Below are positions 1 to 10,121 of a stretch of DNA of 64,000 nt, one piece after another. The stretch is from Croceicoccus marinus (GTDB lineage: Bacteria > Pseudomonadota > Alphaproteobacteria > Sphingomonadales > Sphingomonadaceae). How positions within the stretch are numbered: the first letter of the stretch is position 1; each line of letters begins with the position of its first letter. The stretch lies in the NCBI RefSeq assembly GCF_001661675.2, contig NZ_CP019603.1, positions 620,001 through 684,000 of the forward strand, in the 5' to 3' direction. The notes under the pieces were generated by a model. That model ran no database searches. It was not told the origin of the DNA and saw only the letters and a list, made by a program, of their open reading frames with translations. The position numbers and the translations under genes were made by a program.

Positions 1-2094
1 ATGCCGGGCACGCCGGTCCTGTATTACGGGGACGAGCTGGGGATGGGCGACAACATCCATCTGGGCGACCGCGACGGGGTGCGCACGCCGATGCAATGGT
101 CGCCCGACCGCAATGGCGGTTTCAGCCGCGCCGACCCGCCGCAGCTGGCGCTGCCGCCGATCCAGGACCCGCTCTATGGGTACGAGGCGATCAATGTCGA
201 GGCGCAGGAGCGCGACCGCCATTCGCTGCTGAACTGGATCAAGCGCATGCTGGCGGTGCGCGGCGAGCATCGCGCGTTCGGGCGCGGCACGCAGACTTTC
301 CTGCGCCCCGCCAATCGCAGCATACTGGCCTATCTGCGCCAGCATTCTGACGGCGAAGCGGCAGAGACGATCCTGTGCGTTGCCAACCTCAGCCGCACGG
401 CGCAGGCGGTGGAGCTGGACCTGCACGAATTCGAAGGGGCGATCCCGGTCGAGCTGTCGGGCGGGGCGGCGTTCCCCAAGGTCGGGCATCTGCCCTATCT
501 GCTGACGCTGCCGCCATACGGCTTTTTGTGGTTCGACCTGCGCGCCGATGCCGAGGCGCCCGAATGGTCGAGCAGCGCTCCGGGAGCGGAGGTCGAGCGG
601 CATACGTTCGTGCTTCGGCCGCATCTGGGCGATATCGCCAAGGGCGGCAATCGCCCGGTGCTGGAGCAGGACGTGCTGCCCGATTACGTCCGCCAGCGCC
701 GCTGGTTCGGCGCCAAGGACGAGTTGATCGAGACGATCGAGATCGCCCGCGTCACCGAAATGCCCAAGGCGAACGACCTGCTGCTGGCCGAAATCCGCGT
801 GAAGACCTCGGGCAGCGAGGCGCTTTATACGCTGCCGCTGGGCATTGCGTGGGAGGGTGAGCAGCATGGACCGTTCGCGTCCAACCTCGCCATCGCGCGC
901 GTCCGGCGCGAGCGTTACGTCGGCCTTCTGACCGACGGCTTCGCGCTGCGCGAATTCGCCTGGTCGGTCAGCCGCGCGATGCTGGATAATGCCCGCGTGC
1001 CGACTGAAGGCGGCGAACTGGTGTTCGAGGCGCTGGAGCCCGACATGCTGGTCCCCAATGGCGATCCCGAATGGATCGCGGCGGAACAATCCAACAGCAC
1101 GATGATCCTGGGCCAGCAGGTTGTGCTGAAACTGCTGCGCAAGCTGGCCAGCGGCGTGCATCCCGATGCCGAGATGGTGCGCTATCTAGCCAAGGGCGGG
1201 TTCGAGGCCGTGCCCCCGATCCTGGGCACGGTGAAACGCGTAGACGATGATGGCGAGACGCTGCTGATGATGGCGCAGGCCTTCGTCTATAACCAGGGCG
1301 ATGGCTGGCAGTGGACTTTGGGTGCGCTGGAACGGCTGGCGACCGACACCGACTGGAGCTTCGACAATTACGCCAATTTCGCCGAAAACCTCGGCCGGCG
1401 TCTGCGCGAGATGCACGAGATCCTGGCCCGTCCCAGCGACGACCCCGCCTTCGCGCCCGATCCGATGGACCAGGCCGCGACGCGCGAGTTGTCCAGCCGC
1501 GTCATGGCGGAATTCGACAAGGCGCTGGGGCGTCTTGGCGATGCCGATCTGGGGGGCGAGGCGGCGCAGGATGCAGCGTTCCTGAAGGAGCGTCGGGACG
1601 ACCTGGCAGACCGCATCGCGGCGCTTGCCGCGCAGGCGGAAGGGCGAGAGCGCACCCGCATCCACGGCGATCTTCACCTGGGACAGGTGCTGGTCACCGG
1701 TCACGACGTGATGATCATCGACTTCGAGGGCGAGCCCGCCCGCCCGCTGGCCGAGCGGCGCGCCAAGGGCCTGCCCGCGCGCGATGTCGCGGGGATCATG
1801 CGCAGCTTCGACTATGCCGCCGCCGTGGCGGAACGCAATCGCCCCGCCGGTGCCGACACCTGGGAAACCCGCGCCGAGGAGGGCACCGCCCAGCTTCGCG
1901 CCGCCGCGATCGAGGCGTTCCTGAAGGGGTACAGCGACGGCGGCGAACCCGATCCGCTGCTGCCGATCTTCCTGATCGAGAAGGCGGCCTACGAAATATC
2001 CTATGAGGCGGCGAACCGGCCCGACTGGCTCGACGTGCCTCTCGCAGGGCTGGCGCATGTGGCGCGCGGCCTGCTTTCCGGAGACGATACATGA
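1..2094 (+). CDS. Trehalose synthase-maltokinase fusion (TreS-Mak), 5' end outside window
   Basis: Only the C-terminal 697 residues are visible; the frame runs in from the left edge, so the first ATG here is not the real start. Residues 1-190 match the end of the GH13 trehalose synthase domain ([17 protein letters not shown], then GVRTPMQW). From about residue 215 to 690 follows a maltokinase domain: N-cap [14 protein letters not shown], the kinase-like HGDLHLGQ motif with H555 and D557, and IDFEGE with D574. TreS interconverts maltose and trehalose, and the kinase phosphorylates maltose to maltose-1-phosphate, the donor for the GlgE glucan route. The stop overlaps the glgB start (ATGA at 2091), so the two are translationally coupled. 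In related genomes a glgE gene often precedes this fusion; it would lie left of the window (inference). Cytoplasmic. Confidence 0.93.
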   Translation: MPGTPVLYYGDELGMGDNIHLGDRDGVRTPMQWSPDRNGGFSRADPPQLALPPIQDPLYGYEAINVEAQERDRHSLLNWIKRMLAVRGEHRAFGRGTQTFLRPANRSILAYLRQHSDGEAAETILCVANLSRTAQAVELDLHEFEGAIPVELSGGAAFPKVGHLPYLLTLPPYGFLWFDLRADAEAPEWSSSAPGAEVERHTFVLRPHLGDIAKGGNRPVLEQDVLPDYVRQRRWFGAKDELIETIEIARVTEMPKANDLLLAEIRVKTSGSEALYTLPLGIAWEGEQHGPFASNLAIARVRRERYVGLLTDGFALREFAWSVSRAMLDNARVPTEGGELVFEALEPDMLVPNGDPEWIAAEQSNSTMILGQQVVLKLLRKLASGVHPDAEMVRYLAKGGFEAVPPILGTVKRVDDDGETLLMMAQAFVYNQGDGWQWTLGALERLATDTDWSFDNYANFAENLGRRLREMHEILARPSDDPAFAPDPMDQAATRELSSRVMAEFDKALGRLGDADLGGEAAQDAAFLKERRDDLADRIAALAAQAEGRERTRIHGDLHLGQVLVTGHDVMIIDFEGEPARPLAERRAKGLPARDVAGIMRSFDYAAAVAERNRPAGADTWETRAEEGTAQLRAAAIEAFLKGYSDGGEPDPLLPIFLIEKAAYEISYEAANRPDWLDVPLAGLAHVARGLLSGDDT

Positions 2095-4283
2095 GTGCTC
2101 ACGACCATCTGTTCGGCGCAGCCGCCGCCATGCTGGAAGGGCGGCTCGACGATCCCTTCGCGCTGCTCGGCCCGCACAAGGGCGACGGCGCGACCCTGAT
2201 CCGCAGCTTCCAGCCGGGGGCGGAGCGGGTCACACTGCTGTCGCGCGCGGGCAAGGAACTCGCGCCGATGGAGGAAGTCGCGCACGGATTGTTCTCGGCC
2301 GAGATCAAGTCGGACGAACCCTATGTGCTGCGGGTCGAATGGCCCGGCGGCGCGGTGCAGGAGACCGAGGATCCCTATGCCTATGGGGTGCTGCTGTCCG
2401 ATTTCGACCTGCACCTGTTTTCCGAAGGCCGCCATTTCGAAATGGCCAGCGTGTTCGGCGCGCAGCCTGCCGAGATCGACGGGGTAGCGGGCACGATCTT
2501 CTCGGTCTGGGCGCCCAATGCGCGGCGCGTGTCGGTGGTGGGTGAGTTCAACAGCTGGGACGGCAGGCGGCATCCGATGCGGCTGCGCCATTCGGCCGGC
2601 ATGTGGGAATTGTTCGTGCCGCGCATCGGTCCGGGCGCGGTCTACAAGTTCGAGGTTGCGGGCGCGGACGGCGCGATCGTGCAAAAGGCCGACCCGCTGG
2701 CCCGCCAGACCGAACGCCCGCCGGGCACCGCCTCCATCGTCGCGCCCCGGCCCGAATTCAGCTGGAACGATTCCGAATGGATGGAAGAGCGAGGCAAGCG
2801 CCACGCCCCCGACGCGCCGATCAGCGTGTACGAGGTGCATGCCGGATCGTGGATGAAACCAGAAGGCGGCGGCGACGTCGCGCTGGGCTGGCGCGCCTTG
2901 GCCGACAAGCTGATCCCCTATGTCGCGGAAATGGGCTTCACCCATGTCGAACTGCTGCCGATCATGGAGCATCCCTTCGGCGGATCGTGGGGCTATCAGC
3001 CGCTGTCGCAATTTGCCCCATCGGCCCGTTTCGGCACGCCCGAAGGCTTTGCGATCTTCGTCGACAAGTGCCACCGCGCCGGGATCGGCGTCATCCTCGA
3101 CTGGGTGCCCGCGCATTTCCCGACCGACGCGCACGGTCTTGCCCAATTCGACGGCACGCATCTTTACGAACATTCCGACCCGCGCGAGGGGTTCCACCAG
3201 GACTGGAACACGCTGATCTACAATCTTGGCCGTAACGAGGTGTCGGGTTTCCTGCTCGCCTCGGCCATGTGGTGGCTTGAAACATTCCATGTCGATGGCC
3301 TGCGCGTCGATGCGGTCGCCTCGATGCTTTACCGCGATTACAGCCGCAAGGCGGGCGAATGGGTACCCAACGTCCACGGCGGGCGAGAGAACCTGGAGAG
3401 CGTGGGCTTCCTCAAGCACCTCAATTCCATCGTCGGCGAACGCTGCCCCGGCGCCATGACCATTGCCGAGGAATCGACCGCCTGGCCGGGCGTCTCCGCG
3501 CCGGTGTCGCAGGGCGGGCTGGGCTTCGACTACAAGTGGAACATGGGCTGGATGCACGACACGCTGCAATATTTCGAACGTGATCCGATGTACCGCAAAT
3601 GGCACCACGGCGAGCTGACCTTCCCGATGGTCTATGCTTATTCCGAAAAATACGTCCTGCCGATCAGCCATGACGAGGTGGTGCACGGCAAGGGCAGCCT
3701 GCTGGACAAGATGCCGGGCGACCGGTGGCGCAAGTTCGCCAATCTGCGCGCCTATCTGGCGTTCATGTGGATGCATCCGGGCAAGAAGCTGCTGTTCATG
3801 GGCTGCGAACTGGGCATGGATACCGAGTGGAACCATGACCAGTCGATCCCCTGGGACCTGCTGGAAAAGCATGAACATGCCGCGGTGCAGGTGCTGCTGC
3901 GCGACCTCAACGCCCTGTATGTGACCGAGGGCGCCTTGCACCAGCGCGACAGCGATCCGGCGGGCTTCCAGTGGCTGGTCGGCGACGATGCCGAGAACAG
4001 CGTCTTTGCCTTCATGCGGCGCGGCGTGGACGGATCGCCCATCGTGGCGATCTTCAACCTGACGCCGCAGGCCATCGGCGACTATCGCCTAGGCCTGCCG
4101 CTGGGCGGTCGATGGCACGAAGCGCTCAATTCCGATGCCGAGCAGTTCGGCGGCAGCAATGCCGGCAATGGCGGCAGCGTCCGCGCCGACGGCGAGCCAT
4201 GTCACGGCCAGCAACATTCCGCATTCCTAACCCTGCCGCCGCTTGGCGCGCTGATCCTCCGACATGAAGGGGTCCACGCTTGA
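2091..4283 (+). CDS. glgB: 1,4-alpha-glucan branching enzyme GlgB
   Basis: A 730-residue GH13 branching enzyme, the usual full length (E. coli about 728). An N-terminal CBM48-type region precedes the catalytic barrel. Visible catalytic residues are the nucleophile D407 in [10 protein letters not shown], the acid/base E460 in TIAEEST (53 residues apart, the same spacing as D405/E458 of E. coli), and [13 protein letters not shown] for the transition-state Asp. It makes alpha-1,6 branches in glycogen-like glucan. The ATG overlaps the treS-mak stop by 4 bases and its own stop overlaps the TTG start of glgX. Together with TreS-Mak this fits the GlgE pathway, in which branching follows maltosyl transfer. 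Confidence 0.97.
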   Translation: MSAHDHLFGAAAAMLEGRLDDPFALLGPHKGDGATLIRSFQPGAERVTLLSRAGKELAPMEEVAHGLFSAEIKSDEPYVLRVEWPGGAVQETEDPYAYGVLLSDFDLHLFSEGRHFEMASVFGAQPAEIDGVAGTIFSVWAPNARRVSVVGEFNSWDGRRHPMRLRHSAGMWELFVPRIGPGAVYKFEVAGADGAIVQKADPLARQTERPPGTASIVAPRPEFSWNDSEWMEERGKRHAPDAPISVYEVHAGSWMKPEGGGDVALGWRALADKLIPYVAEMGFTHVELLPIMEHPFGGSWGYQPLSQFAPSARFGTPEGFAIFVDKCHRAGIGVILDWVPAHFPTDAHGLAQFDGTHLYEHSDPREGFHQDWNTLIYNLGRNEVSGFLLASAMWWLETFHVDGLRVDAVASMLYRDYSRKAGEWVPNVHGGRENLESVGFLKHLNSIVGERCPGAMTIAEESTAWPGVSAPVSQGGLGFDYKWNMGWMHDTLQYFERDPMYRKWHHGELTFPMVYAYSEKYVLPISHDEVVHGKGSLLDKMPGDRWRKFANLRAYLAFMWMHPGKKLLFMGCELGMDTEWNHDQSIPWDLLEKHEHAAVQVLLRDLNALYVTEGALHQRDSDPAGFQWLVGDDAENSVFAFMRRGVDGSPIVAIFNLTPQAIGDYRLGLPLGGRWHEALNSDAEQFGGSNAGNGGSVRADGEPCHGQQHSAFLTLPPLGALILRHEGVHA

Positions 4284-6388
4284 TCCAGTTGCCCGACCGG
4301 CTGAAGGCCGGATCGCCCTATCCGCTGGGGGCCACGTTCGATGGCCTTGGCGTCAATTTCGCCGTGTTCTCGGCCAATGCCGACAAGATCGAACTGTGCA
4401 TCTTCGACCCGACGGGGCGCAAGCAGATCGGCTGCCTGGAACTGCCCGAATGGACCGACGAGGTCTGGCACGGCTATCTGCCCGAGGCGAAGCCGGGGCT
4501 GGTCTATGGCTTTCGCGCGCATGGGCGGTACGAGCCGGAGAACGGCCACCGCTTCAACCCCAACAAGCTGCTGCTGGACCCCTATGCAAGGCGCATGACG
4601 GGGCAGCTGCGCTGGACCGATGCGCTGCATGGCTACAACGTGCGGTCAAAGCGCAAGGACCTGAGCTTCGACCGGCGCGACAGTGCCTCGGCCATGCCGA
4701 AATCGGTGGTGGGGCAAAGCGCCTTCGACTGGACCGGCGACGTGCGCCCGCGCGTGCCGTGGCACGATACGGTCATCTACGAAGCGCATGTGAAGGGCCT
4801 GACCCGCCTGATGGAGGCTGTCCCGCACGAGGAGCGCGGCACCTATGCCGCGCTGGGCCATCCGCGCCTGATCGAGCATCTGCAGCGCATCGGCGTGACC
4901 ACGCTGGAACTGCTGCCGATCCATTCCTTCGTGCAGGACCGGCGGCTGCAGGAAATGGGCCTCGTCAACTATTGGGGCTATAACACGCTGACCTTCTTCG
5001 CGCCCGAACGCCGCTACATGAGCGGCGAGCAGGGCGGCGACGAATTGCGCTTCGCCATCCGCCGCCTGCACGCCGCGGGGATCGAGGTGATCCTGGACGT
5101 CGTCTATAACCATACCGCCGAGGGCAGCGAGCTTGGCCCGACGTTCAATTTCCGCGGGCTGGACAATGCCACCTATTACCGGCTGGTCGAGGATAACGCC
5201 CGCTATTGCGTCAACGATACCGGGACCGGCAACACGCTGGATCTCAGCCATCCGCGCGTGTTGCAGATGGTGGCGGATTCGCTGCGTTACTGGGCCGAAA
5301 GCTTTCACGTCGACGGCTTCCGCTTTGACCTGGGCGTGACGCTGGGGCGCGACGGCAACAATGGCTTCGATCCGCGCAGCGGCTTTTTCGACGTGCTGCG
5401 GCAGGACCCGGTGCTGGGCCAGCTCAAGCTGATTTCCGAGCCGTGGGACATCGGGCCGGGAGGATACCAGCTGGGCAACCACCCGCCCGGATTCGCAGAG
5501 TGGAACGACAAGTTCCGCGATGCGACCCGCAGCTTCTGGCGCGGCGATCAGGGAATGCGGCCCGAATTCGCAAGCCGCATCTCGGGCTCTGCCGATCTAT
5601 TCGACCTGCGTGCACGGCGTCCGTGGGCCAGCGTCAATTTCGTGACCGCGCACGACGGCTTCACGCTGAACGACACGGTCAGCTACGAGCATCGCCATAA
5701 CGAGGCGAATGGCGAGGACAATCGCGACGGCCATTCGGACAATAATTCGAACAACTGGGGCGTCGAGGGGCCGACCGACGATCCCGGCATCCGCGGATTG
5801 CGCGAGAAGCTGAAGCGGTCGATGCTGGCGACATTGTTCTTCTCCTCGGGCACGCCGATGCTGCTGGCGGGGGACGAGATCGGGCGCACCCAGCACGGCA
5901 ACAACAACGCCTATTGCCAGGACAACGAGCTGAGCTGGATCGACTGGTCGCCGCTGAACACGGCGGAGGGCCATTCGCTGAGCGATTTCGTCCGCCGCCT
6001 GACCGCGGCGCGGCGTTACTATCCCCTGCTGCGCGCCCGCCGCTTTTTGCACGGCGAGGTGCAGGTGGCCGAGAACATCCCCGACATCGACTGGTTCGAC
6101 GAACGCGGCGTGCACCTTAGCGAGGAGGACTGGAACAATGGCGACGGCCGCGCCCTGGTGATGCGCCGCGCGCGCCGCCGCAAGGATGGCCAGCTGGAAG
6201 TCGTCACCATGCTGATGAACGCCGCCGAGGTGCCGCTTACCTTCAAGCTGCCCCCGCCGCCGGGGCTGGAGCGGCGCGTCATCATCGACAGCGCCGATCC
6301 CAATGCCGCCGAATACGAGGTGGAGCACGAGGTCGTGGTGCAGGACCGGGCGGTCATGCTGATCGTCGGCACCGGAGATGTCGATTGA
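4280..6388 (+). CDS. glgX: Glycogen debranching enzyme GlgX
   Basis: A 702-residue GH13 isoamylase/debranching enzyme. The N-terminus ([20 protein letters not shown]) is the CBM48 opening typical of GlgX. Catalytic motifs are [12 protein letters not shown] (nucleophile), [16 protein letters not shown] (acid/base Glu) and [15 protein letters not shown]. It hydrolyses alpha-1,6 branches and supplies linear maltodextrins to TreY and MalQ. The start chosen is TTG at 4280, which overlaps the glgB stop in a TTGA arrangement; no ATG lies near the conserved N-terminus, so the TTG is well supported. Fifth- and sixth-position operon partners (malQ, treY) follow downstream in the same direction. Confidence 0.96.
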   Translation: MIQLPDRLKAGSPYPLGATFDGLGVNFAVFSANADKIELCIFDPTGRKQIGCLELPEWTDEVWHGYLPEAKPGLVYGFRAHGRYEPENGHRFNPNKLLLDPYARRMTGQLRWTDALHGYNVRSKRKDLSFDRRDSASAMPKSVVGQSAFDWTGDVRPRVPWHDTVIYEAHVKGLTRLMEAVPHEERGTYAALGHPRLIEHLQRIGVTTLELLPIHSFVQDRRLQEMGLVNYWGYNTLTFFAPERRYMSGEQGGDELRFAIRRLHAAGIEVILDVVYNHTAEGSELGPTFNFRGLDNATYYRLVEDNARYCVNDTGTGNTLDLSHPRVLQMVADSLRYWAESFHVDGFRFDLGVTLGRDGNNGFDPRSGFFDVLRQDPVLGQLKLISEPWDIGPGGYQLGNHPPGFAEWNDKFRDATRSFWRGDQGMRPEFASRISGSADLFDLRARRPWASVNFVTAHDGFTLNDTVSYEHRHNEANGEDNRDGHSDNNSNNWGVEGPTDDPGIRGLREKLKRSMLATLFFSSGTPMLLAGDEIGRTQHGNNNAYCQDNELSWIDWSPLNTAEGHSLSDFVRRLTAARRYYPLLRARRFLHGEVQVAENIPDIDWFDERGVHLSEEDWNNGDGRALVMRRARRRKDGQLEVVTMLMNAAEVPLTFKLPPPPGLERRVIIDSADPNAAEYEVEHEVVVQDRAVMLIVGTGDVD

Positions 6389-8133
6389 CGCCCGCGCTGA
6401 TGAACGAGCCGAGCCCGGCATGGGGCCCGCAAATCCTGGACGAAGGGCGCGTCTGCTTTCGCCTGTGGGCCCCCGACCGCGACGAAGTCGCGCTGGAATT
6501 CCGGGACGGCCCCTCGCATGCCATGCGCAGCGGCGAAAACGGCTGGTTCGAGCTTGAGACCAAGGCCGAACCCGGCGCGCGCTATCGCTTCCGGCTGGAC
6601 GAGGATCTGGCGGTGGCCGATCCCGCCTCGCGGGCGCAGGACGGCGGCGTGCATGCATGGAGCGTGCTGACCCGGCTAACGCCTCTCGCCAGGCGCGATG
6701 CCGATTGGAAGGGCCGCCCGTGGGAAGAAGCGGTGGTCATGGAAGTCCACGCCGGCGTGCTGGACGGCTTCGCGGGCGTGGCCGAACGCCTGCCGCAGTG
6801 GGCCGAGATGGGCATCACCGCGATCGAGCTGATGCCGATCGGCGCCTTCGGAGGCACGCGCGGCTGGGGCTATGACGGGGTGCTGCCCTATGCGGTAGCC
6901 GAGGCCTATGGCTCGCCCGAGGATCTGGTAGCGCTGATCGACCGCGCGCACGATCTGGGGCTGATGGTCATGCTCGACGTGGTGTACAACCATTTCGGGC
7001 CGGACGGCAATTACCTAGGCAGCTATGCGTCGCTGTTCTTCGACAGGGAGGCGGATACGCCTTGGGGCGGGGCGGTGGCGGTTTCGCTGTCGCCGGTGCG
7101 GCGGTTCTTCATCGACAATGCGCTGATGTGGCTGCGCGACTACGGTTTCGACGGGCTGCGCTTCGACGCGGTGCATGCGATCGGCGACAGCGCCTTCCTC
7201 GACGGCATGGCGCGCAAGCTGCGCTCGGCCTTGCCCGACCGGCAGATCCATCTGGTGCTCGAGAACGAGGAGAATGACGCGGCGCGGCTGGTGCCCGGCC
7301 TGTACGATGCGCAGTGGAACGACGACTTCCACAACACGCTGCATGTGATGCTGACCGGAGAGACCGAGGGCTATTACGAGGGCTTTGCCGACAATCCGAC
7401 CAGGCGGCTGGCCCGCTGCCTGGCCGAGGGTTTCGTCTATCAGGGTGAGACTCCGCCCGGCGATGGCGCCCATCCGCGCGGCACGCCCAGCGCGCATCTG
7501 CCCGCGACGCGCTTCGTGTCGTTCCTGCAGAACCACGACCAAGTCGGCAATCGCGCGATGGGCGAGAGATTGATCCATTTGACCAGCGAAGCGAAATTGC
7601 GCGCGGCGACCGCGCTGCTGCTGCTGGCCCCCCAGATCCCGTTGCTGTTCATGGGCGAGGAGGAGGGCAGCCGATCGCCGTTCCTGTTCTTCACCGATTT
7701 CCATGACGACCTGGCCGATGCCGTTCGGAACGGCCGCCGCCGCGAATTCGCCCGCTTCACCGCCTTCGCCGATGCCGAGGCGCGCGAGAGGATCCCCGAT
7801 CCCAACGCGCGGGCCACTTTCGACACCTCTCGCCCAGAACCGGGCGCGGATGCCGATGAATGGCGCGCATTCTATGCCGAACTGCTGGCGCTGCGGCACC
7901 AGCGGATCGTGCCGCGCCTGCTGGGCACCACAGGCCTTGGCGCCGATGTGCTGGGTGCCGATGTGCCAGGTGGGGGCGCGGTCAGCGCCCGCTGGCGCAT
8001 GGGCGACGGCGCGCAGCTGACGATGGCGATCAATATCGGCGACGAGAAGGTGCGCTTCCCCGATGTCGGCCAGCCGTTTCATGCCTTGGGCGAGCCGGGC
8101 GATCCCGCCAGCTTCGCAGCCTGGCTGACATGA
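6385..8133 (+). CDS. treZ: Malto-oligosyltrehalose trehalohydrolase TreZ
   Basis: A 582-residue GH13 enzyme that releases trehalose from the maltooligosyl-trehalose made by TreY. A CBM48-like N-terminus (VCFRLWAPDRDEVALEF) is followed by EVHAGVLDGF, the catalytic GLRFDAVHAIGD, HLVLENEEND and FLQNHDQVGNR, which together are diagnostic for TreZ. The TTG at 6385 overlaps the glgX stop; an ATG at 6400 is an alternative that shortens the protein by five residues. Its stop overlaps the malQ ATG. treZ is separated from treY by malQ, a slightly unusual order, but all three lie in one operon. Confidence 0.95.
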   Translation: MTPALMNEPSPAWGPQILDEGRVCFRLWAPDRDEVALEFRDGPSHAMRSGENGWFELETKAEPGARYRFRLDEDLAVADPASRAQDGGVHAWSVLTRLTPLARRDADWKGRPWEEAVVMEVHAGVLDGFAGVAERLPQWAEMGITAIELMPIGAFGGTRGWGYDGVLPYAVAEAYGSPEDLVALIDRAHDLGLMVMLDVVYNHFGPDGNYLGSYASLFFDREADTPWGGAVAVSLSPVRRFFIDNALMWLRDYGFDGLRFDAVHAIGDSAFLDGMARKLRSALPDRQIHLVLENEENDAARLVPGLYDAQWNDDFHNTLHVMLTGETEGYYEGFADNPTRRLARCLAEGFVYQGETPPGDGAHPRGTPSAHLPATRFVSFLQNHDQVGNRAMGERLIHLTSEAKLRAATALLLLAPQIPLLFMGEEEGSRSPFLFFTDFHDDLADAVRNGRRREFARFTAFADAEARERIPDPNARATFDTSRPEPGADADEWRAFYAELLALRHQRIVPRLLGTTGLGADVLGADVPGGGAVSARWRMGDGAQLTMAINIGDEKVRFPDVGQPFHALGEPGDPASFAAWLT

Positions 8134-10121
8134 CCGGGGCGCTGCATCGTCTGGCCCGCAAGGCAGGGCTGCAGATCGACTGGGAGGACGCCACCGGCGA
8201 AGCGCAGCGCGTGTCGGACGACAGCCTGCGGCAAGTGCTGGCGGCGCTGGGCTATCCGGCCGAGACGGAAGCGCAGATCGGCACCAGCCTGGACCGCTGC
8301 GAACAGGATGCGGCGGACTGCCGCTTCGTATCCGCCGATGCGGGGCAGGCGATTACCCTGCCCGAAAGCTGGGCCGATGCGGGTGCGGCGCGGATCGTTC
8401 TGGAAAACGGCGAGACGCTGAGCGCGCGGATCGTGGGCACGGCGCTGCCCGCGCTTCGGCAGACCGGCTATCACCGGCTGATCGCGGGTGATCGCCAGAT
8501 CACGCTGGCCATCGCGCCGCCGCGCTGCCTGGGCCCGGGAGATGTGGGCACGCGTGCGCGTCCGTGGGGCACATCGGTGCAGCTTCCCTCGCTGCGCGAC
8601 GAAAGGCAGGGCGGCTTCGGCGATTTCGGCAGCCTGCTGCCCGCGGTCGAAGGCTTCGCGCAGGCCGGGGCCGATGCGCTGGCGATCAGCCCGGTGCACG
8701 CGCTGTTCCCCGCCGATCCTTCGCGCTTCAGCCCCTATGCGCCGTCGAGCAGGCTGTTCCTCAACATCATGTTCGGCGATCCATCGCTGGTGGGGGGGCA
8801 GGTGACGCCGGTGCCGCAAGGCGATCTGATCGACTGGGAAGCCGCGATCCCGCGCCGCCTGGCCGAACTGCGCCGCGCGTTCGATGGGTGCAGCGACGAG
8901 ATCCGCGCCAAGGTCGCCGCATGGCGCGCCGACCGGGGCGAGGAACTGGAGCGCCACGCTATCTTCGACGCTTTGTTCGCGCATCATTTCCCCGATGGCG
9001 CGCGGGGCTGGCAGGACTGGCCGCAGGAATACCATGATCCCTCGTCGGACGCGGTCGCCCTCTTTGCTGCCCGGCACCGCGAGGATGTCGACTTCTACGC
9101 CTTTGCCCAGTGGCTGGCCGCCGCCAGCCTCGACGCCGCGCAGGATGCGGCGCGGCGGGGCGGCATGTCGATCGGGCTGATCGCCGACCTGGCGGTCGGG
9201 ATGGACGGCGGCGGCAGCCATGCGTGGTCCCGGCGCGAGGATATGCTGGAGGGGCTCTCCATCGGTGCGCCGCCCGATCCGCTGGGGCCGCAGGGGCAGG
9301 ACTGGGGGCTGACCGGCTTTTCCCCCCGTGCGCTGAAACGCACTGGCTTTGCCGGCTTCATCGCCACGCTGCGCGCCGCGCTGGACCATGCGGGCGGCGT
9401 GCGGATCGATCATGTGCTGGGGCTGGGCCGCCTGTGGGTGGTGCCGCATGGCGAAAGCTCGGCGAACGGCGTTTATCTTACCCTTCCGCTTTCGGACATG
9501 CTGCGCATCCTGGCCATCGAATCGCACCGCGCAGGCGCCATCGTCATCGGCGAGGATCTGGGCACCGTGCCCGAGGGGCTGCGCCCGCAGCTTTCGGCGC
9601 GCAACGTGCTGGGCATGCGGGTCATGTGGTTCGAGCGCGGGAAGGACGGGTCCTATGTCCCGCCCGCCCAGTGGCCCGATCAGGCGGCGGCGATGACCGG
9701 CACGCATGACATCTTCACGGTCGCGGGCTGGTGGACCGGGCGCGACATCGACTGGAGCCGCAGGCTGGGCCGCCACGACCCCGACCGCAGCGAGGCGCAG
9801 GACCGCGCCGCGCGTGACGAGGACCGCACGGAACTGTGGTCGGCCCTGTCGAAATCGGGCGCGGCCACCGGTCCGCAGCCCGCCGCCGACGAACCGCAGC
9901 GCGTCGTCGATGCCGCCGCCAGCCATGTCGCGCAGGCGGCCTGCAAGCTGGCGATCGTGCCGCTTGAGGATGTCGTGGGCGTGACCGAGCAGCCCAACCT
10001 TCCCGGCACTATCGACGAACACCCCAATTGGCGCAGGCGCATGCCTGCCGACAGCACATCCCTGCTGCAGCGGCCCGACATCGCCGCGCGCATCCAGGCC
10101 ATCGACAGGATACGCAGATGA
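8130..10121 (+). CDS. malQ: 4-alpha-glucanotransferase MalQ (amylomaltase)
   Basis: A 663-residue GH77 amylomaltase. The N-terminal part (LHRLARKAGLQIDWEDATGE and DDSLRQVLAALGYP) is the extra N-terminal region of the long bacterial MalQ type. The catalytic core shows SPVHALFPADPSRFSPYAPSS, VRIDHVLGLGRLWVVP with the nucleophile Asp, VIGEDLGTVP with the catalytic Glu, and GTHDIFTVAGWW. In the last motif the usual THDLPT reads THDIFT, a small deviation near the third acidic residue, which is kept. It moves glucan segments between maltodextrins. The ATG at 8130 overlaps the treZ stop; the same frame stays open upstream inside treZ, but that stretch does not resemble the family. Confidence 0.95.
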   Translation: MTGALHRLARKAGLQIDWEDATGEAQRVSDDSLRQVLAALGYPAETEAQIGTSLDRCEQDAADCRFVSADAGQAITLPESWADAGAARIVLENGETLSARIVGTALPALRQTGYHRLIAGDRQITLAIAPPRCLGPGDVGTRARPWGTSVQLPSLRDERQGGFGDFGSLLPAVEGFAQAGADALAISPVHALFPADPSRFSPYAPSSRLFLNIMFGDPSLVGGQVTPVPQGDLIDWEAAIPRRLAELRRAFDGCSDEIRAKVAAWRADRGEELERHAIFDALFAHHFPDGARGWQDWPQEYHDPSSDAVALFAARHREDVDFYAFAQWLAAASLDAAQDAARRGGMSIGLIADLAVGMDGGGSHAWSRREDMLEGLSIGAPPDPLGPQGQDWGLTGFSPRALKRTGFAGFIATLRAALDHAGGVRIDHVLGLGRLWVVPHGESSANGVYLTLPLSDMLRILAIESHRAGAIVIGEDLGTVPEGLRPQLSARNVLGMRVMWFERGKDGSYVPPAQWPDQAAAMTGTHDIFTVAGWWTGRDIDWSRRLGRHDPDRSEAQDRAARDEDRTELWSALSKSGAATGPQPAADEPQRVVDAAASHVAQAACKLAIVPLEDVVGVTEQPNLPGTIDEHPNWRRRMPADSTSLLQRPDIAARIQAIDRIRR